From: Rickettsia sp. MEAM1 (Bemisia tabaci)
GTDB lineage: Bacteria > Pseudomonadota > Alphaproteobacteria > Rickettsiales > Rickettsiaceae
Assembly: GCF_002285905.1 (NCBI RefSeq)
Contig: NZ_CP016305.1
Coordinates: 310,001 to 374,000, forward strand
Length of the DNA: 64,000 bases
Direction of reading: 5' to 3'
Each line of letters begins with the position of its first letter. The stretch's first letter is position 1. The notes below the pieces were generated by a model that was not told the origin of the DNA, ran no database searches, and worked only from the letters and a program-made list of their open reading frames with translations. Of the stretch, positions 56,769 to 64,000 are shown piece by piece. A program made the position numbers and the translations under genes.

Positions 56769-57275
56769 ATGTTTATAAAAAACTTATTATACTTTATTAC
56801 CATATTTGTATCCTTAAATTCTTATTCTAATCCTACCCCGCTTGGGCTTGAGCTAAATAAAGCTACCGCTTCAGATTTAATAAAAAAATATACAATTACT
56901 GGAAAGGAACTTAATTATTGGCAAGGTCATAATTATTTTATAGAACCTAATGAAAAATACACATCTCAAGCTTTAGTAATATGTAATGATTTTAATATAA
57001 TAGAAGCAGTAATTTTAACTATAGATAAAAATAAATTTGAAGAATTTTATAAGATTTTGAAAGATAAATATATTTTGGTAGATAATGTAATAGAACAAGA
57101 AAGTGGAAAAATGGCTACTTTTAGAAATGATGATTGCTTAGTAATACTTGAATCATCTGAAGATAACTCGAACATGGAGCTAGTATATATTACGAATAAT
57201 TTCTATAAGGATTTTTTAAATAAGCTAGAAAAAGAAGAAAAATTAGAACAAATCCAAATAAAAAATTTATTGTGA
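56769..57275 (+). CDS. Secreted protein of unknown function
   Basis: 168 residues with a signal peptide (NLLYFITIFVSLNSYSNP). Mature part begins PLGLELNKATASDLIKKYTI, a segment seen in small periplasmic proteins of unknown role, and ends in a charged helix. No catalytic motif seen. Confidence 0.65.
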   Translation: MFIKNLLYFITIFVSLNSYSNPTPLGLELNKATASDLIKKYTITGKELNYWQGHNYFIEPNEKYTSQALVICNDFNIIEAVILTIDKNKFEEFYKILKDKYILVDNVIEQESGKMATFRNDDCLVILESSEDNSNMELVYITNNFYKDFLNKLEKEEKLEQIQIKNLL

Positions 57276-57276
57276 T

Positions 57277-57393
57277 ATATACCTTTGATACTTTAAAATT
57301 TGGTACGTCGAACTTCGGGATTTGCCTTTGCTAACCTAGTTATCTACTACCATTTATTTGACTTCCAGCTTTTAAAGTATCTGTAGTATACTA
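57277..57393. repeat. Palindromic repeat, same family as after carD
   Basis: TATACCTTTGATACTTTAAA pairs with CTTTTAAAGTATC and GTAGTATAC; begins two bases after the preceding stop, as at 17730. 57394-57527 holds no gene I can support. Confidence 0.68.
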
Positions 57394-57527
57394 CAAATAA
57401 ATGAGAAATTTGGAATGATGGAGGTAAGTAGTACGATTTGCTAACCTCAACCACTCACAGAAGCCAAATTAGTGACGCTTTTTTTTATGCAACAAAATTC
57501 ACAAGCAGCATAAAAATTTAGAGAGTG

Positions 57528-58902
57528 GAGTCAATCATAATTTTTGTGTAAATTGTTAAAAATCATTTTCTAATAATTCATATTTAAAATTTCCACATAG
57601 TATCTCAAATTGATTCAAAGCAAGAGACCATTCTTTAATAGGCATGGTCCACTTTTTTGCAGCATGTTTAAGAGCTAAGTAGACAATTTTTGTGATAGAT
57701 TTATCATCTGGGAAAACCCCTTTATTTTTGATAATTTTACGGATTTGTCTATTTACCGATTCTATCGTATTGGTAGTATAGATTACCTTTCTAATCTCTT
57801 TAGGGAACGCAAAGAAAGGTACTATACCACTCCAATTACGTATCCATATATCAGAAATAACTGGGTATTTACTATCCCATTTTTTAGCAAACTCTTCTAA
57901 TGCTAAATTAGCCATATTCTCATTATTTGCTGTATAGATTTGTTTTAAGTCAGCTGCTACTTCTTTAAGATTTTTGTAAGAAACGTACTTTAAAGAATTA
58001 CGTACCATATGTACTATACAAAGTTGTACTATGGTATTTGGGAAAACACTGTTTATTGCATCTCTAAAACCTTTAAGACCGTCAACACATGCTACATAAA
58101 TTTGTTCTACACCTCGGTTCTTTAATTCGCTTACAACCTGCATCCAAAACTTTGACCCCTCATTCTTGCTAATCCAAATACCCAAAAGCTCTTTCTTGCC
58201 TTCTATATTTATACCAATAACAAGGTAAACAGCCTTATTTATAACTATATTATTATCTCTTGCTTTTACCATGATGCAATCTAAATATACAATTGGGTAT
58301 ATTCTATCTAATGCTCGGGCTTGCCATATTATTACCTCTTCCATAACTCCATCTGTAATAGTCGAGATAAGCTCCTTAGATACTTCTGTATGATACATTT
58401 CCTCTAAATGGGATTGAATCTCACTCATGGTCATACCTCTTGCATAAAGTGAAATAACGCTATCATCAAATCCAGTGAATCTTCTAACTCCCTTAGGAAT
58501 TAATTGAGGCTCAAAACTATTGTCTCTATCTCTTGGAATATCAAGTACTATCTTTTGACCACTGTCATCTATTACTGTCTTTTCGCTCGTACCATTACGA
58601 CGATTGCTATCTTGCTTTGATGCCTTGCTATGCCTCGAATAACCTAATTCATGACTTAGCTCGTCCTCTAGTATTCTCTCTACTAATCTCTTCTTTAATT
58701 GCTGAAACAATCCATCCTTTCCAAATAACTCTTTAGGATTAGATTGGGATAATATTTCCTCTACTAACTTATTATTTATATCTGCACTTCTAACACCAGC
58801 TTCTATTTTCTTAGCCATATTTTTTACCTTTGTTCTAGTTGTATTTTAACAGTATTTCTTTCTCTGTTGCTTTACAACTTACACAAAATATATGATAGAC
58901 TC
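57528..58902 (-). mobile_element. Second type of IS256-family element
   Basis: 1375 bp. Ends read inward GAGTCTATCATATATTTTGT and GAGTCAATCATAATTTTTGT, clear inverted repeats distinct from the GAGGGTGTC type. Flanks AGAGAGTG and ATATAACT do not match, so it is either old or rearranged. Its 3' terminus is repeated at the end of rickA. Confidence 0.85.
57556..58818 (-). CDS. IS256-family transposase, second type
   Basis: 420 residues, clearly homologous to but different from the 423-residue type. Catalytic Asp in YLDCIMVKARD, Asp in CVDGLKGF, Glu in TTNTIESVNRQ. The C-terminus (CGNFKYELLENDF) differs. Intact. Confidence 0.92.
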   Translation of the reverse strand: MAKKIEAGVRSADINNKLVEEILSQSNPKELFGKDGLFQQLKKRLVERILEDELSHELGYSRHSKASKQDSNRRNGTSEKTVIDDSGQKIVLDIPRDRDNSFEPQLIPKGVRRFTGFDDSVISLYARGMTMSEIQSHLEEMYHTEVSKELISTITDGVMEEVIIWQARALDRIYPIVYLDCIMVKARDNNIVINKAVYLVIGINIEGKKELLGIWISKNEGSKFWMQVVSELKNRGVEQIYVACVDGLKGFRDAINSVFPNTIVQLCIVHMVRNSLKYVSYKNLKEVAADLKQIYTANNENMANLALEEFAKKWDSKYPVISDIWIRNWSGIVPFFAFPKEIRKVIYTTNTIESVNRQIRKIIKNKGVFPDDKSITKIVYLALKHAAKKWTMPIKEWSLALNQFEILCGNFKYELLENDF

Positions 58903-58939
58903 ATATAACTCTTTTTTAAAACTGTCCAGTACTATAGAA

Positions 58940-59065
58940 TAAATCACGGGATGACAATTGGAAAACCGATCCACACAACAACTTTGTGGATGCAAAGCAC
59001 TGACACGTCAATCTCGTCAAACATCCTAAGATTGCTTCGCCGCTACGCTCCTCGCAATGACGATT
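58940..59065. repeat. Composite RPE-like repeat debris before clpP's 3' end
   Basis: ATCACGGGATGACA and CCGATCCACAC (as in the 13.8-kb family), followed by AAGATTGC...GCTCCTCGCAATGACG (as in the 5.1-kb family): parts of two families joined. Confidence 0.55.
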
Positions 59066-59067
59066 TG

Positions 59068-59685
59068 CTACTTACCTTGTTCCTTATCTTTTAATAACTT
59101 AATATCTCTGTGTGTAATTATTTTATCGATTATGCCGAATTTTTTGGCTTCTTCAGGTGACATGAAATTATCACGTTCCATGCTTTTCTCAACATGTTTC
59201 ACATCTTGCCCAGTATGTTTACTATATAAACTATTAAGGATTTTTTTGATTTTCAATGTTTCTTGAGCATGAATTTCTATATCTGTTGCCTGACCTCGAT
59301 AACCTCCGGATGGTTGGTGGATCATAACACGGCTATGCGGCAGGCTATATCTCATTCCTTTTTCACCACCACAAAGTAAAAATGACCCCATAGAACAAGC
59401 TTGACCGATACAAAGAGTAGCTACTTTAGGCTTGATATATTGCATCGTGTCATAAATTGCAAGACCAGCTGTTACGACTCCTCCAGGAGAGTTTATATAC
59501 ATATATATATCTTTTTCCGGATTTTCTGCCTCAAGGAACAATAATTGAGCAGTAATTAAATTTGCCATATGGTCTTCAATAGGACCACATACAAAAATTA
59601 TCCGTTCTTTTAATAACCTTGAATATATATCATAAGCACGCTCACCCCTAGAGGTTTGTTCAATTACTATCGGTACGTAGGACAT
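59068..59685 (-). CDS. clpP: ATP-dependent Clp protease proteolytic subunit
   Basis: 205 residues. Catalytic Ser98 (GQACSMGS), His123 (VMIHQPSGG) and Asp172 ([11 protein letters not shown]), all numbered as in the family. [19 protein letters not shown] is the substrate-binding strand region. Forms the tetradecameric chamber fed by ClpX or ClpA. Confidence 0.97.
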   Translation of the reverse strand: MSYVPIVIEQTSRGERAYDIYSRLLKERIIFVCGPIEDHMANLITAQLLFLEAENPEKDIYMYINSPGGVVTAGLAIYDTMQYIKPKVATLCIGQACSMGSFLLCGGEKGMRYSLPHSRVMIHQPSGGYRGQATDIEIHAQETLKIKKILNSLYSKHTGQDVKHVEKSMERDNFMSPEEAKKFGIIDKIITHRDIKLLKDKEQGK

Positions 59686-59729
59686 TGGATATTTTTCCTT
59701 AAAGTTTTTGTTGGAATGATATGTATCAT

Positions 59730-59937
59730 CCCGTGGAGGCGTTGCCCGCGTGGATCAGTTTTTCCGTCATTGCGAGGAAATTACGAAGTACATTGACAAA
59801 GCAATCCAGTTAAAAAATGCTAATTTATAGCATTTTTTATTATTTTTTCTAGATTGCCACGCTCATTTTATTCGCTCGCAATGACGACTCTCGATCTACG
59901 CAACAATGCATCCCGTGGATAAGCCACGGGATAACAC
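59730..59937. repeat. Nested RPE-like repeats
   Basis: A CGTCATTGCGAG palindrome (59765-59886) sits inside a second palindrome whose arms are ATCATCCCGTGG...GCGTGGATCAG and GATCTACGCAACAATGC...CCACGGGATAA. One repeat family has inserted into another between rpsA and clpP. Confidence 0.7.
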
Positions 59938-59958
59938 CAAGGAGATTGACTAACAATC

Positions 59959-61677
59959 CTACTTCTTACTATCTTCTAAAGCATTAGCAAGTATGTCACC
60001 CATATTGGTTGTATTATCGCTAGAGCCATATTCTTTAAGAGCTTTTTGACGCTCTGCTATTTTATGGGCTTTTATTGATAATAAAATTTTATTGGTTGAC
60101 TTTTCGATAGAAGCGACTTTTGCTTCGATTTCTTGATCTACTGCAAACATTTCAGGCTTTTGTTCTTCTTTTTCATCTGATAAATCAGATTTTTTAATAA
60201 ATCCTGCTGCTTTATCGTTTACTAATACTTCCAATCCATCGTCTTTGATTGCTGTTACAACAGCTTTAACTACTGTTCCTTTTTTATATTCATCAGCAAT
60301 TCCTTGATATGGATTAGGAGTTAATTGCTTGATACCTAGACTAATTTGTTCTTTTTCAATATTGATTGTTAGAACTTTACAATCTACTTTGTCACCTTTT
60401 TTGTATGTTTTAAGTAACTCATTGCCATTATCTTCCCAAGTAATATCACCCTCATGAATCATACCGTCTAAATTGTCGCTAAGTGCAACAAAGATTCCAA
60501 AATCAGTAATGTTTCTAATTGGAGCTTTGATCACTGTTCCAACAGGATTAGTTTCAGCAAATTTTATTAAAGGATTTTGCTGGCATTGCTTAATACTTAA
60601 AGAAACACGATGTTTTTCTGTATCAACTTCTAACACCATGAATTCTACTTCTTGACCTATGGTAAGGGTCTTTCTAGGATTTTGATTAGATTTAAGCCAA
60701 CTAATTTCACTTGAGTGAACAAGCCCTTCTAAACCATCCTTTAATTCAATAAACACACCATAATCAGCAAAATTTGTGACTTTTCCAGTCATTTTTTTAC
60801 CGACAGGGAATTCTTCTTTAATTTTTTCCCATGGGTTATAATCAAGTTGTTTCATACCAAGAGATATTCTTTTTGTCTCTTCGTTAAACTTAATAACCAT
60901 TACTTTAACTTTCTGATTAAATTCTAGCACTTCTGATGGGTGGTTAACTCTACCCCAAGAAATATCAGTTAAGTGTAATAAGCCGTCAACACTACCAAGA
61001 TCAATGAATGCACCATAATCTGTAATATTCTTTACTGTTCCCTCAAGGATCATTCCTTCTTTGATTTTAGATAGCATCTCGTCTCTAGCTTCAGAACGTG
61101 ATTCTTCTAATATAGCTCTTCTTGAAACAACTATGTTACCAAGCTTTTTATCCATGCTTAGGATCTTAAATGGCTGTCTAATATTCATTATAGAGCTAGG
61201 ATCTTTGATTGGTCTAACATCCACTTGGCTTCCTGGTAAAAACGCTACAACACCGGATAAATCAACAGTGAAACCACCTTTTACACGACCAAAAATTGTA
61301 CCATCAACAAACTCACCTTTGCTACACATGAGTTCTAACTGACCCCATAATTCTTCTTTTATCGCTTTCTCACGGCTTAGTGTTTTGCCGCTATGTCCTT
61401 CAGTTTTTTCAATATAAACATCGACTAAATCACCAATCTCAGGTAATTTATGTGCCGGTGATAATAAAAATTCAGATTTAGGTATTCTACCTTCATTTTT
61501 TAATCCAACGTCAACAACCACTACTTTATTAATATCAACTACTTGACCTTTTACTACTGTTCCAGGTTTTATATGACTCATATCAACAGTTTCAAGCATT
61601 TTAGAAAAATCATCTTCAAATTCATGATTAACTGCTGCAAGTTGTGGAACGAATCTTTGTTTTAATTTTGTTGTCAT
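59959..61677 (-). CDS. rpsA: 30S ribosomal protein S1
   Basis: 572 residues with six S1 (OB-fold) repeats: [91 protein letters not shown] and [18 protein letters not shown]. Brings mRNA to the 30S subunit. Lies downstream of cmk, as in many proteobacteria. Confidence 0.97.
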   Translation of the reverse strand: MTTKLKQRFVPQLAAVNHEFEDDFSKMLETVDMSHIKPGTVVKGQVVDINKVVVVDVGLKNEGRIPKSEFLLSPAHKLPEIGDLVDVYIEKTEGHSGKTLSREKAIKEELWGQLELMCSKGEFVDGTIFGRVKGGFTVDLSGVVAFLPGSQVDVRPIKDPSSIMNIRQPFKILSMDKKLGNIVVSRRAILEESRSEARDEMLSKIKEGMILEGTVKNITDYGAFIDLGSVDGLLHLTDISWGRVNHPSEVLEFNQKVKVMVIKFNEETKRISLGMKQLDYNPWEKIKEEFPVGKKMTGKVTNFADYGVFIELKDGLEGLVHSSEISWLKSNQNPRKTLTIGQEVEFMVLEVDTEKHRVSLSIKQCQQNPLIKFAETNPVGTVIKAPIRNITDFGIFVALSDNLDGMIHEGDITWEDNGNELLKTYKKGDKVDCKVLTINIEKEQISLGIKQLTPNPYQGIADEYKKGTVVKAVVTAIKDDGLEVLVNDKAAGFIKKSDLSDEKEEQKPEMFAVDQEIEAKVASIEKSTNKILLSIKAHKIAERQKALKEYGSSDNTTNMGDILANALEDSKK

Positions 61678-61761
61678 ATTTTTCTCGTAAATATTAGTGG
61701 TGCTGAACTAATAGATAATCTTTTTAAAGGGTTAATAAAAAAGATATTTTCCAAATATCAC

Positions 61762-61965
61762 TATCATCCCGTGATGGCATTGCCTGGGTGGATCGAAAAG
61801 CATACTCGGTGTCATGCCGTGGCTTGACCACGGCATCCAGAAAATAATAAAAAATACTAATATTATTAGTATTTTTTAGCTGGACCCCGTGAATAAATCA
61901 CGGGGTGACAGGGAGAAACGATCCAGGCGGACAATGCTCCCCATGGTCAAGCAACTAGATGACAT
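61762..61965. repeat. RPE-like palindromic repeat cluster
   Basis: CATCCCGTGATGGCATTGCCTGGGTGGATCG and its partner GATCCAGGCGGACAATGC flank an inner palindrome (GTGGCTTGACCACGGCATCCAG; GCTGGACCCCGTGAATAAATCACGGGGTGACA). Same families as 13.8 and 59.7 kb. Fills the cmk-rpsA gap. Confidence 0.7.
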
Positions 61966-62026
61966 TTCTATCTATAAGCGAGTTTGGAAAAACATCCTCT
62001 AAATAAAATAAACTATAAGCACCAAG

Positions 62027-62686
62027 TTATTTTATTCTTTTAATATAATATTGTGTTATTTGTTCTACAACCGATAAGGGTGAAAGCTTGGAAGTATCAA
62101 TAATTAATGCATCCAAAGCCGGTAATAAAGGTGCTACTTCTCGCTCTTTATCTCTTTTATCACGCAGAATTATCTGTTGTAAAATCTCGTCAAGTATACA
62201 TGCTTTCCCTTTAGCTTGCAACTGTTTATATCGCCTCTCAGCTCTAACCTCAGGGTTTGCGGTTATAAATATTTTAAAATCGGCATTAGGTGCAACTATT
62301 GTCCCTATATCTCTACCCTCCATAAGAATTCGAGGTGTAATATTAATTAACTTTACTAAATGCTTATTTAGATTATCTCTTACCTCAGCTATTACGGCAA
62401 TTTGTGAAGCAACGCCTCCTATATTTTCATCCTCTAAGTCAAACTTATCTGTAATATCTATTTCTTTAGACAAGGAAATTACTTTATTGATATCTGTAAT
62501 GTCTATTTTTTCTTTAATGCAATTAAAAGCAAGCTGCCTATAAACAATACTTGATTGAACATATTTTAAAGAAAATTTTTCAGCCAGCATAAACCCAATA
62601 GTACCTTTACCGGAAGCAGCAGGACCATCAAGTGCAATAACAAAATTTTGAGTAAAGTCTAAAGCTTTAGGTTTTAAGTTTGTCAT
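62027..62686 (-). CDS. cmk: Cytidylate kinase
   Basis: 219 residues. P-loop [14 protein letters not shown] (about 19-32); [21 protein letters not shown] and the lid [26 protein letters not shown] at the end. Phosphorylates CMP and dCMP. Start chosen at the ATG shortly before the P-loop strand, preceded by a short Lys/Pro leader. Confidence 0.95.
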   Translation of the reverse strand: MTNLKPKALDFTQNFVIALDGPAASGKGTIGFMLAEKFSLKYVQSSIVYRQLAFNCIKEKIDITDINKVISLSKEIDITDKFDLEDENIGGVASQIAVIAEVRDNLNKHLVKLINITPRILMEGRDIGTIVAPNADFKIFITANPEVRAERRYKQLQAKGKACILDEILQQIILRDKRDKEREVAPLLPALDALIIDTSKLSPLSVVEQITQYYIKRIK

Positions 62687-62785
62687 AAAAAATTTGTAGA
62701 ATAGATAATAAAATACTATAAATAATGTAAATAAAGCTTGAAATCTACTATATTATACAATAAATATAGAACTTAACATTTACAA

Positions 62786-62862
62786 GGGTGATTAGCTCAG
62801 TTGGTTAGAGCATTACGTTGACATCGTAAAGGTCGGTGGTTCGAGTCCACTATCACCCACCA
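62786..62862 (+). tRNA. tRNA-Val (anticodon GAC)
   Basis: 77 bases with encoded CCA. Acceptor GGGTGAT/ATCACCC, anticodon stem TTACG/CGTAA with loop TTGACAT, T loop TTCGAGT. The antisense strand is read as the C-terminus of a recombinase remnant. Confidence 0.96.
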
Positions 62863-63015
62863 TTCATTACTTTTTGGTATATTTATAAACGTATCGAATG
62901 GCGAACGTAGCTTAAAATCAAGCTTTTCGCCGTTTAAAAAAAGGTTAGCAAATACTAAATTTACTAAATCCCCTTTTCCACTCTTGGTCTTTACAATAAA
63001 CCATAAGTTTATAAA
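62797..63015 (-). pseudogene. Recombinase/integrase 3' remnant running antisense through tRNA-Val
   Basis: 72 codons: FINLWFIVKTKSGKGDLVNL, then FKLRSPFDTFINIPKSNEWW, then VIVDSNHRPLRCQRNALTN across the tRNA to a stop in its D-arm. Related to the remnant at tRNA-Arg (30286-30553). Upstream the frame is closed by stops, so the rest of the gene is gone. I know of no other reason for a protein to end in tRNA antisense than integration at that tRNA. Confidence 0.55.
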
Positions 63016-63362
63016 TTACTTAAAATTTTTTCTAAGATAAAATTAAGAATATATAAATACTGTTTAGACAGCTAGAGCAATTATTAATTTTAGCTAAAAT
63101 CTTTTCTATTTTTACATCTTAATAAAAATTCCTTAAACATTCTGTTATAATTATAAGTAGTAATTATTGCTAATTATTAAAGCCCTTTATTATTCCCCTT
63201 TATCCTATACCAATCCTTATATTTCCCAAATTATCCTTAAATCATTAATTTATATCATTGGTTAAATATTTATTGCATTATTAAATCTTCTTATCTAGAT
63301 TCTTCCCATAGCTCATTTTTAACAAAGTATTAAAAATTATAGAATCTGATAAGGATATAGGT
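63016..63362. other. AT-rich stretch without a recognisable gene
   Basis: About 350 bp. No open frame of note, no RNA gene and no repeat seen. The first part may be decayed recombinase sequence continuing from 62797-63015. A promoter for the gene at 63363 is likely near the right end, where an AAGGATATAGG ribosome-binding site precedes its ATG. Confidence 0.4.
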
Positions 63363-63485
63363 ATGTTCAATTGGCTTCAAACTCCACAAAAAACAACAAC
63401 AAAAGCCCCGCCTACTCCAAAAATAGTGCCGGCAAAAATACCATCTTCCCAAAAAGTAGAACTAATAAAAACGCCAAATGAAAAG
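63363..63485 (+). pseudogene. Unknown gene, first 41 codons, cut at an IS6 scar
   Basis: MFNWLQTPQKTTTKAPPTPK and [20 protein letters not shown] before the IS6 terminus; a Pro/Lys/Thr-rich start. A good ribosome-binding site supports the start. Not recognised. Confidence 0.5.
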
Positions 63486-63499
63486 GGCACCGTCAAGTT
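63486..63499 (+). mobile_element. 14-bp IS6 terminal scar
   Basis: GGCACCGTCAAGTT is the exact outer end of the IS6 element, with no more of the element behind it. It fuses the 5' stump of one gene to the truncated 3' end of mutM. Confidence 0.8.
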
Positions 63500-64000
63500 G
63501 CTGAGTAAAATAACCTGGTTTATTATCGCCATTAACAAAATCTTTAAGGGTAGTGCCACCAGCAATTATAGCTTTAGATAGAACATTCTTAACTGCTGCA
63601 ATTAAATTCTTTATCTCATCATCGTTTAAATCTTTTCCGAATTTATCAGGATGAATTTTAGCTAAATGAAGACTTTCAGAAGCATAAATATTGCCGACTC
63701 CAACGACAATTCTATTATCCATGAGTAAATTTTTTATCGGCACTTTTTTATTAATTAGCTTACTTTTTAAATATTGAAGCTCAAATAAATCAGATAGAGG
63801 TTCTAACGCTAGATTAGCAAAAAAATCTTTCTCTAAAAGCTCTGTATGAAAGCTGTAAATCATCCCAAATCTTCGAGTATCGTTAAAAATCAGCTTTTCA
63901 TTATTACTTAAGTTAAAAACTACATGATCATGTTTTTTGGCTTCGTAGCCTGCGGGTTGCAAAGTAAACCTGCAGCTCATACCTAAGTGAACTATTAAAG
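63495..64000 (-). pseudogene. mutM: Formamidopyrimidine-DNA glycosylase, truncated before its zinc finger; 5' part outside
   Basis: Visible: [31 protein letters not shown], the H2TH region [20 protein letters not shown] (intercalation and backbone contacts), and [21 protein letters not shown]. Normally this is followed by a four-cysteine zinc finger essential for DNA binding. Here the frame passes through the IS6 scar and ends [10 protein letters not shown] at 63462. The catalytic N-terminal Pro lies outside the window. Repairs 8-oxoguanine when intact; probably inactive here. Confidence 0.85.

Overview
The window is a piece of an AT-rich, insertion-sequence-ridden Rickettsia chromosome. The genus is indicated by RickA (the rickettsial Arp2/3 activator), CtrA, a patatin-like phospholipase, an LplT-Aas fusion, the dcd/secB/ctrA neighbourhood and many Rickettsia palindromic element (RPE)-like repeats between genes. 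I do not assign a species.

Layout. 1-18 kb is ordinary core genome: grxD (cut by the window edge), nth, a TacA/TacT-type toxin-antitoxin locus with a frameshifted toxin, parC, a SPOR protein, argS, dgt, an ErpA-type Fe-S carrier, a porin, dcd, secB, ctrA, queF, the F0 ATP synthase cluster (atpI-B-E-X-F) behind a DsbA-like lipoprotein, carD and the start of tsaE. 18-53.6 kb is a mosaic of mobile DNA. It holds nine complete copies of one 861-bp IS6-family element (two of them split by IS256 insertions, one by an IS200, one 1 bp short), several fragments of it, three complete and one truncated 1357-bp IS256-family elements, and an IS200/IS605 element nested inside an IS6 copy. Between them lie mraY, rickA, fic, lplT-aas, ruvX and many gene stumps: tsaE, murF, yafQ, vapC, eptA, two C5-methyltransferases, tmk and tRNA-linked recombinase remnants. 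53.6-64 kb returns to core genes (trxB, an alpha/beta hydrolase, an AEC transporter, clpP, rpsA, cmk, tRNA-Val), with a second type of IS256 element and a mutM truncated at a 14-bp IS6 scar.

The most unusual structure is 35.3-50.2 kb. A 2437-bp unit whose only intact gene is a 511-residue patatin-like phospholipase occurs three times in direct orientation, each time bordered by IS6. Coordinates show a 5142-bp tandem duplication (36303-41444 and 41445-46585), and the two halves of a split IS6 copy (566 + 303 bp = 861 + 8 bp target duplication) end up inverted 12 kb apart. So IS6 copies have driven both amplification and inversion here. No IS6 copy keeps matching 8-bp flanks, while all three complete IS256 copies keep perfect 8-bp target duplications; IS256 therefore looks younger, and the IS6 junctions look recombined (or, in part, misassembled).

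Smaller points: a palindromic operator placed exactly in the promoter spacer of the TacA-type antitoxin; a comparable inverted repeat around the fic promoter; recombinase C-terminus remnants running antisense into both tRNA genes; a rickA 3' end made from an IS256-type terminus; and an apparently out-of-frame atpI N-terminus.
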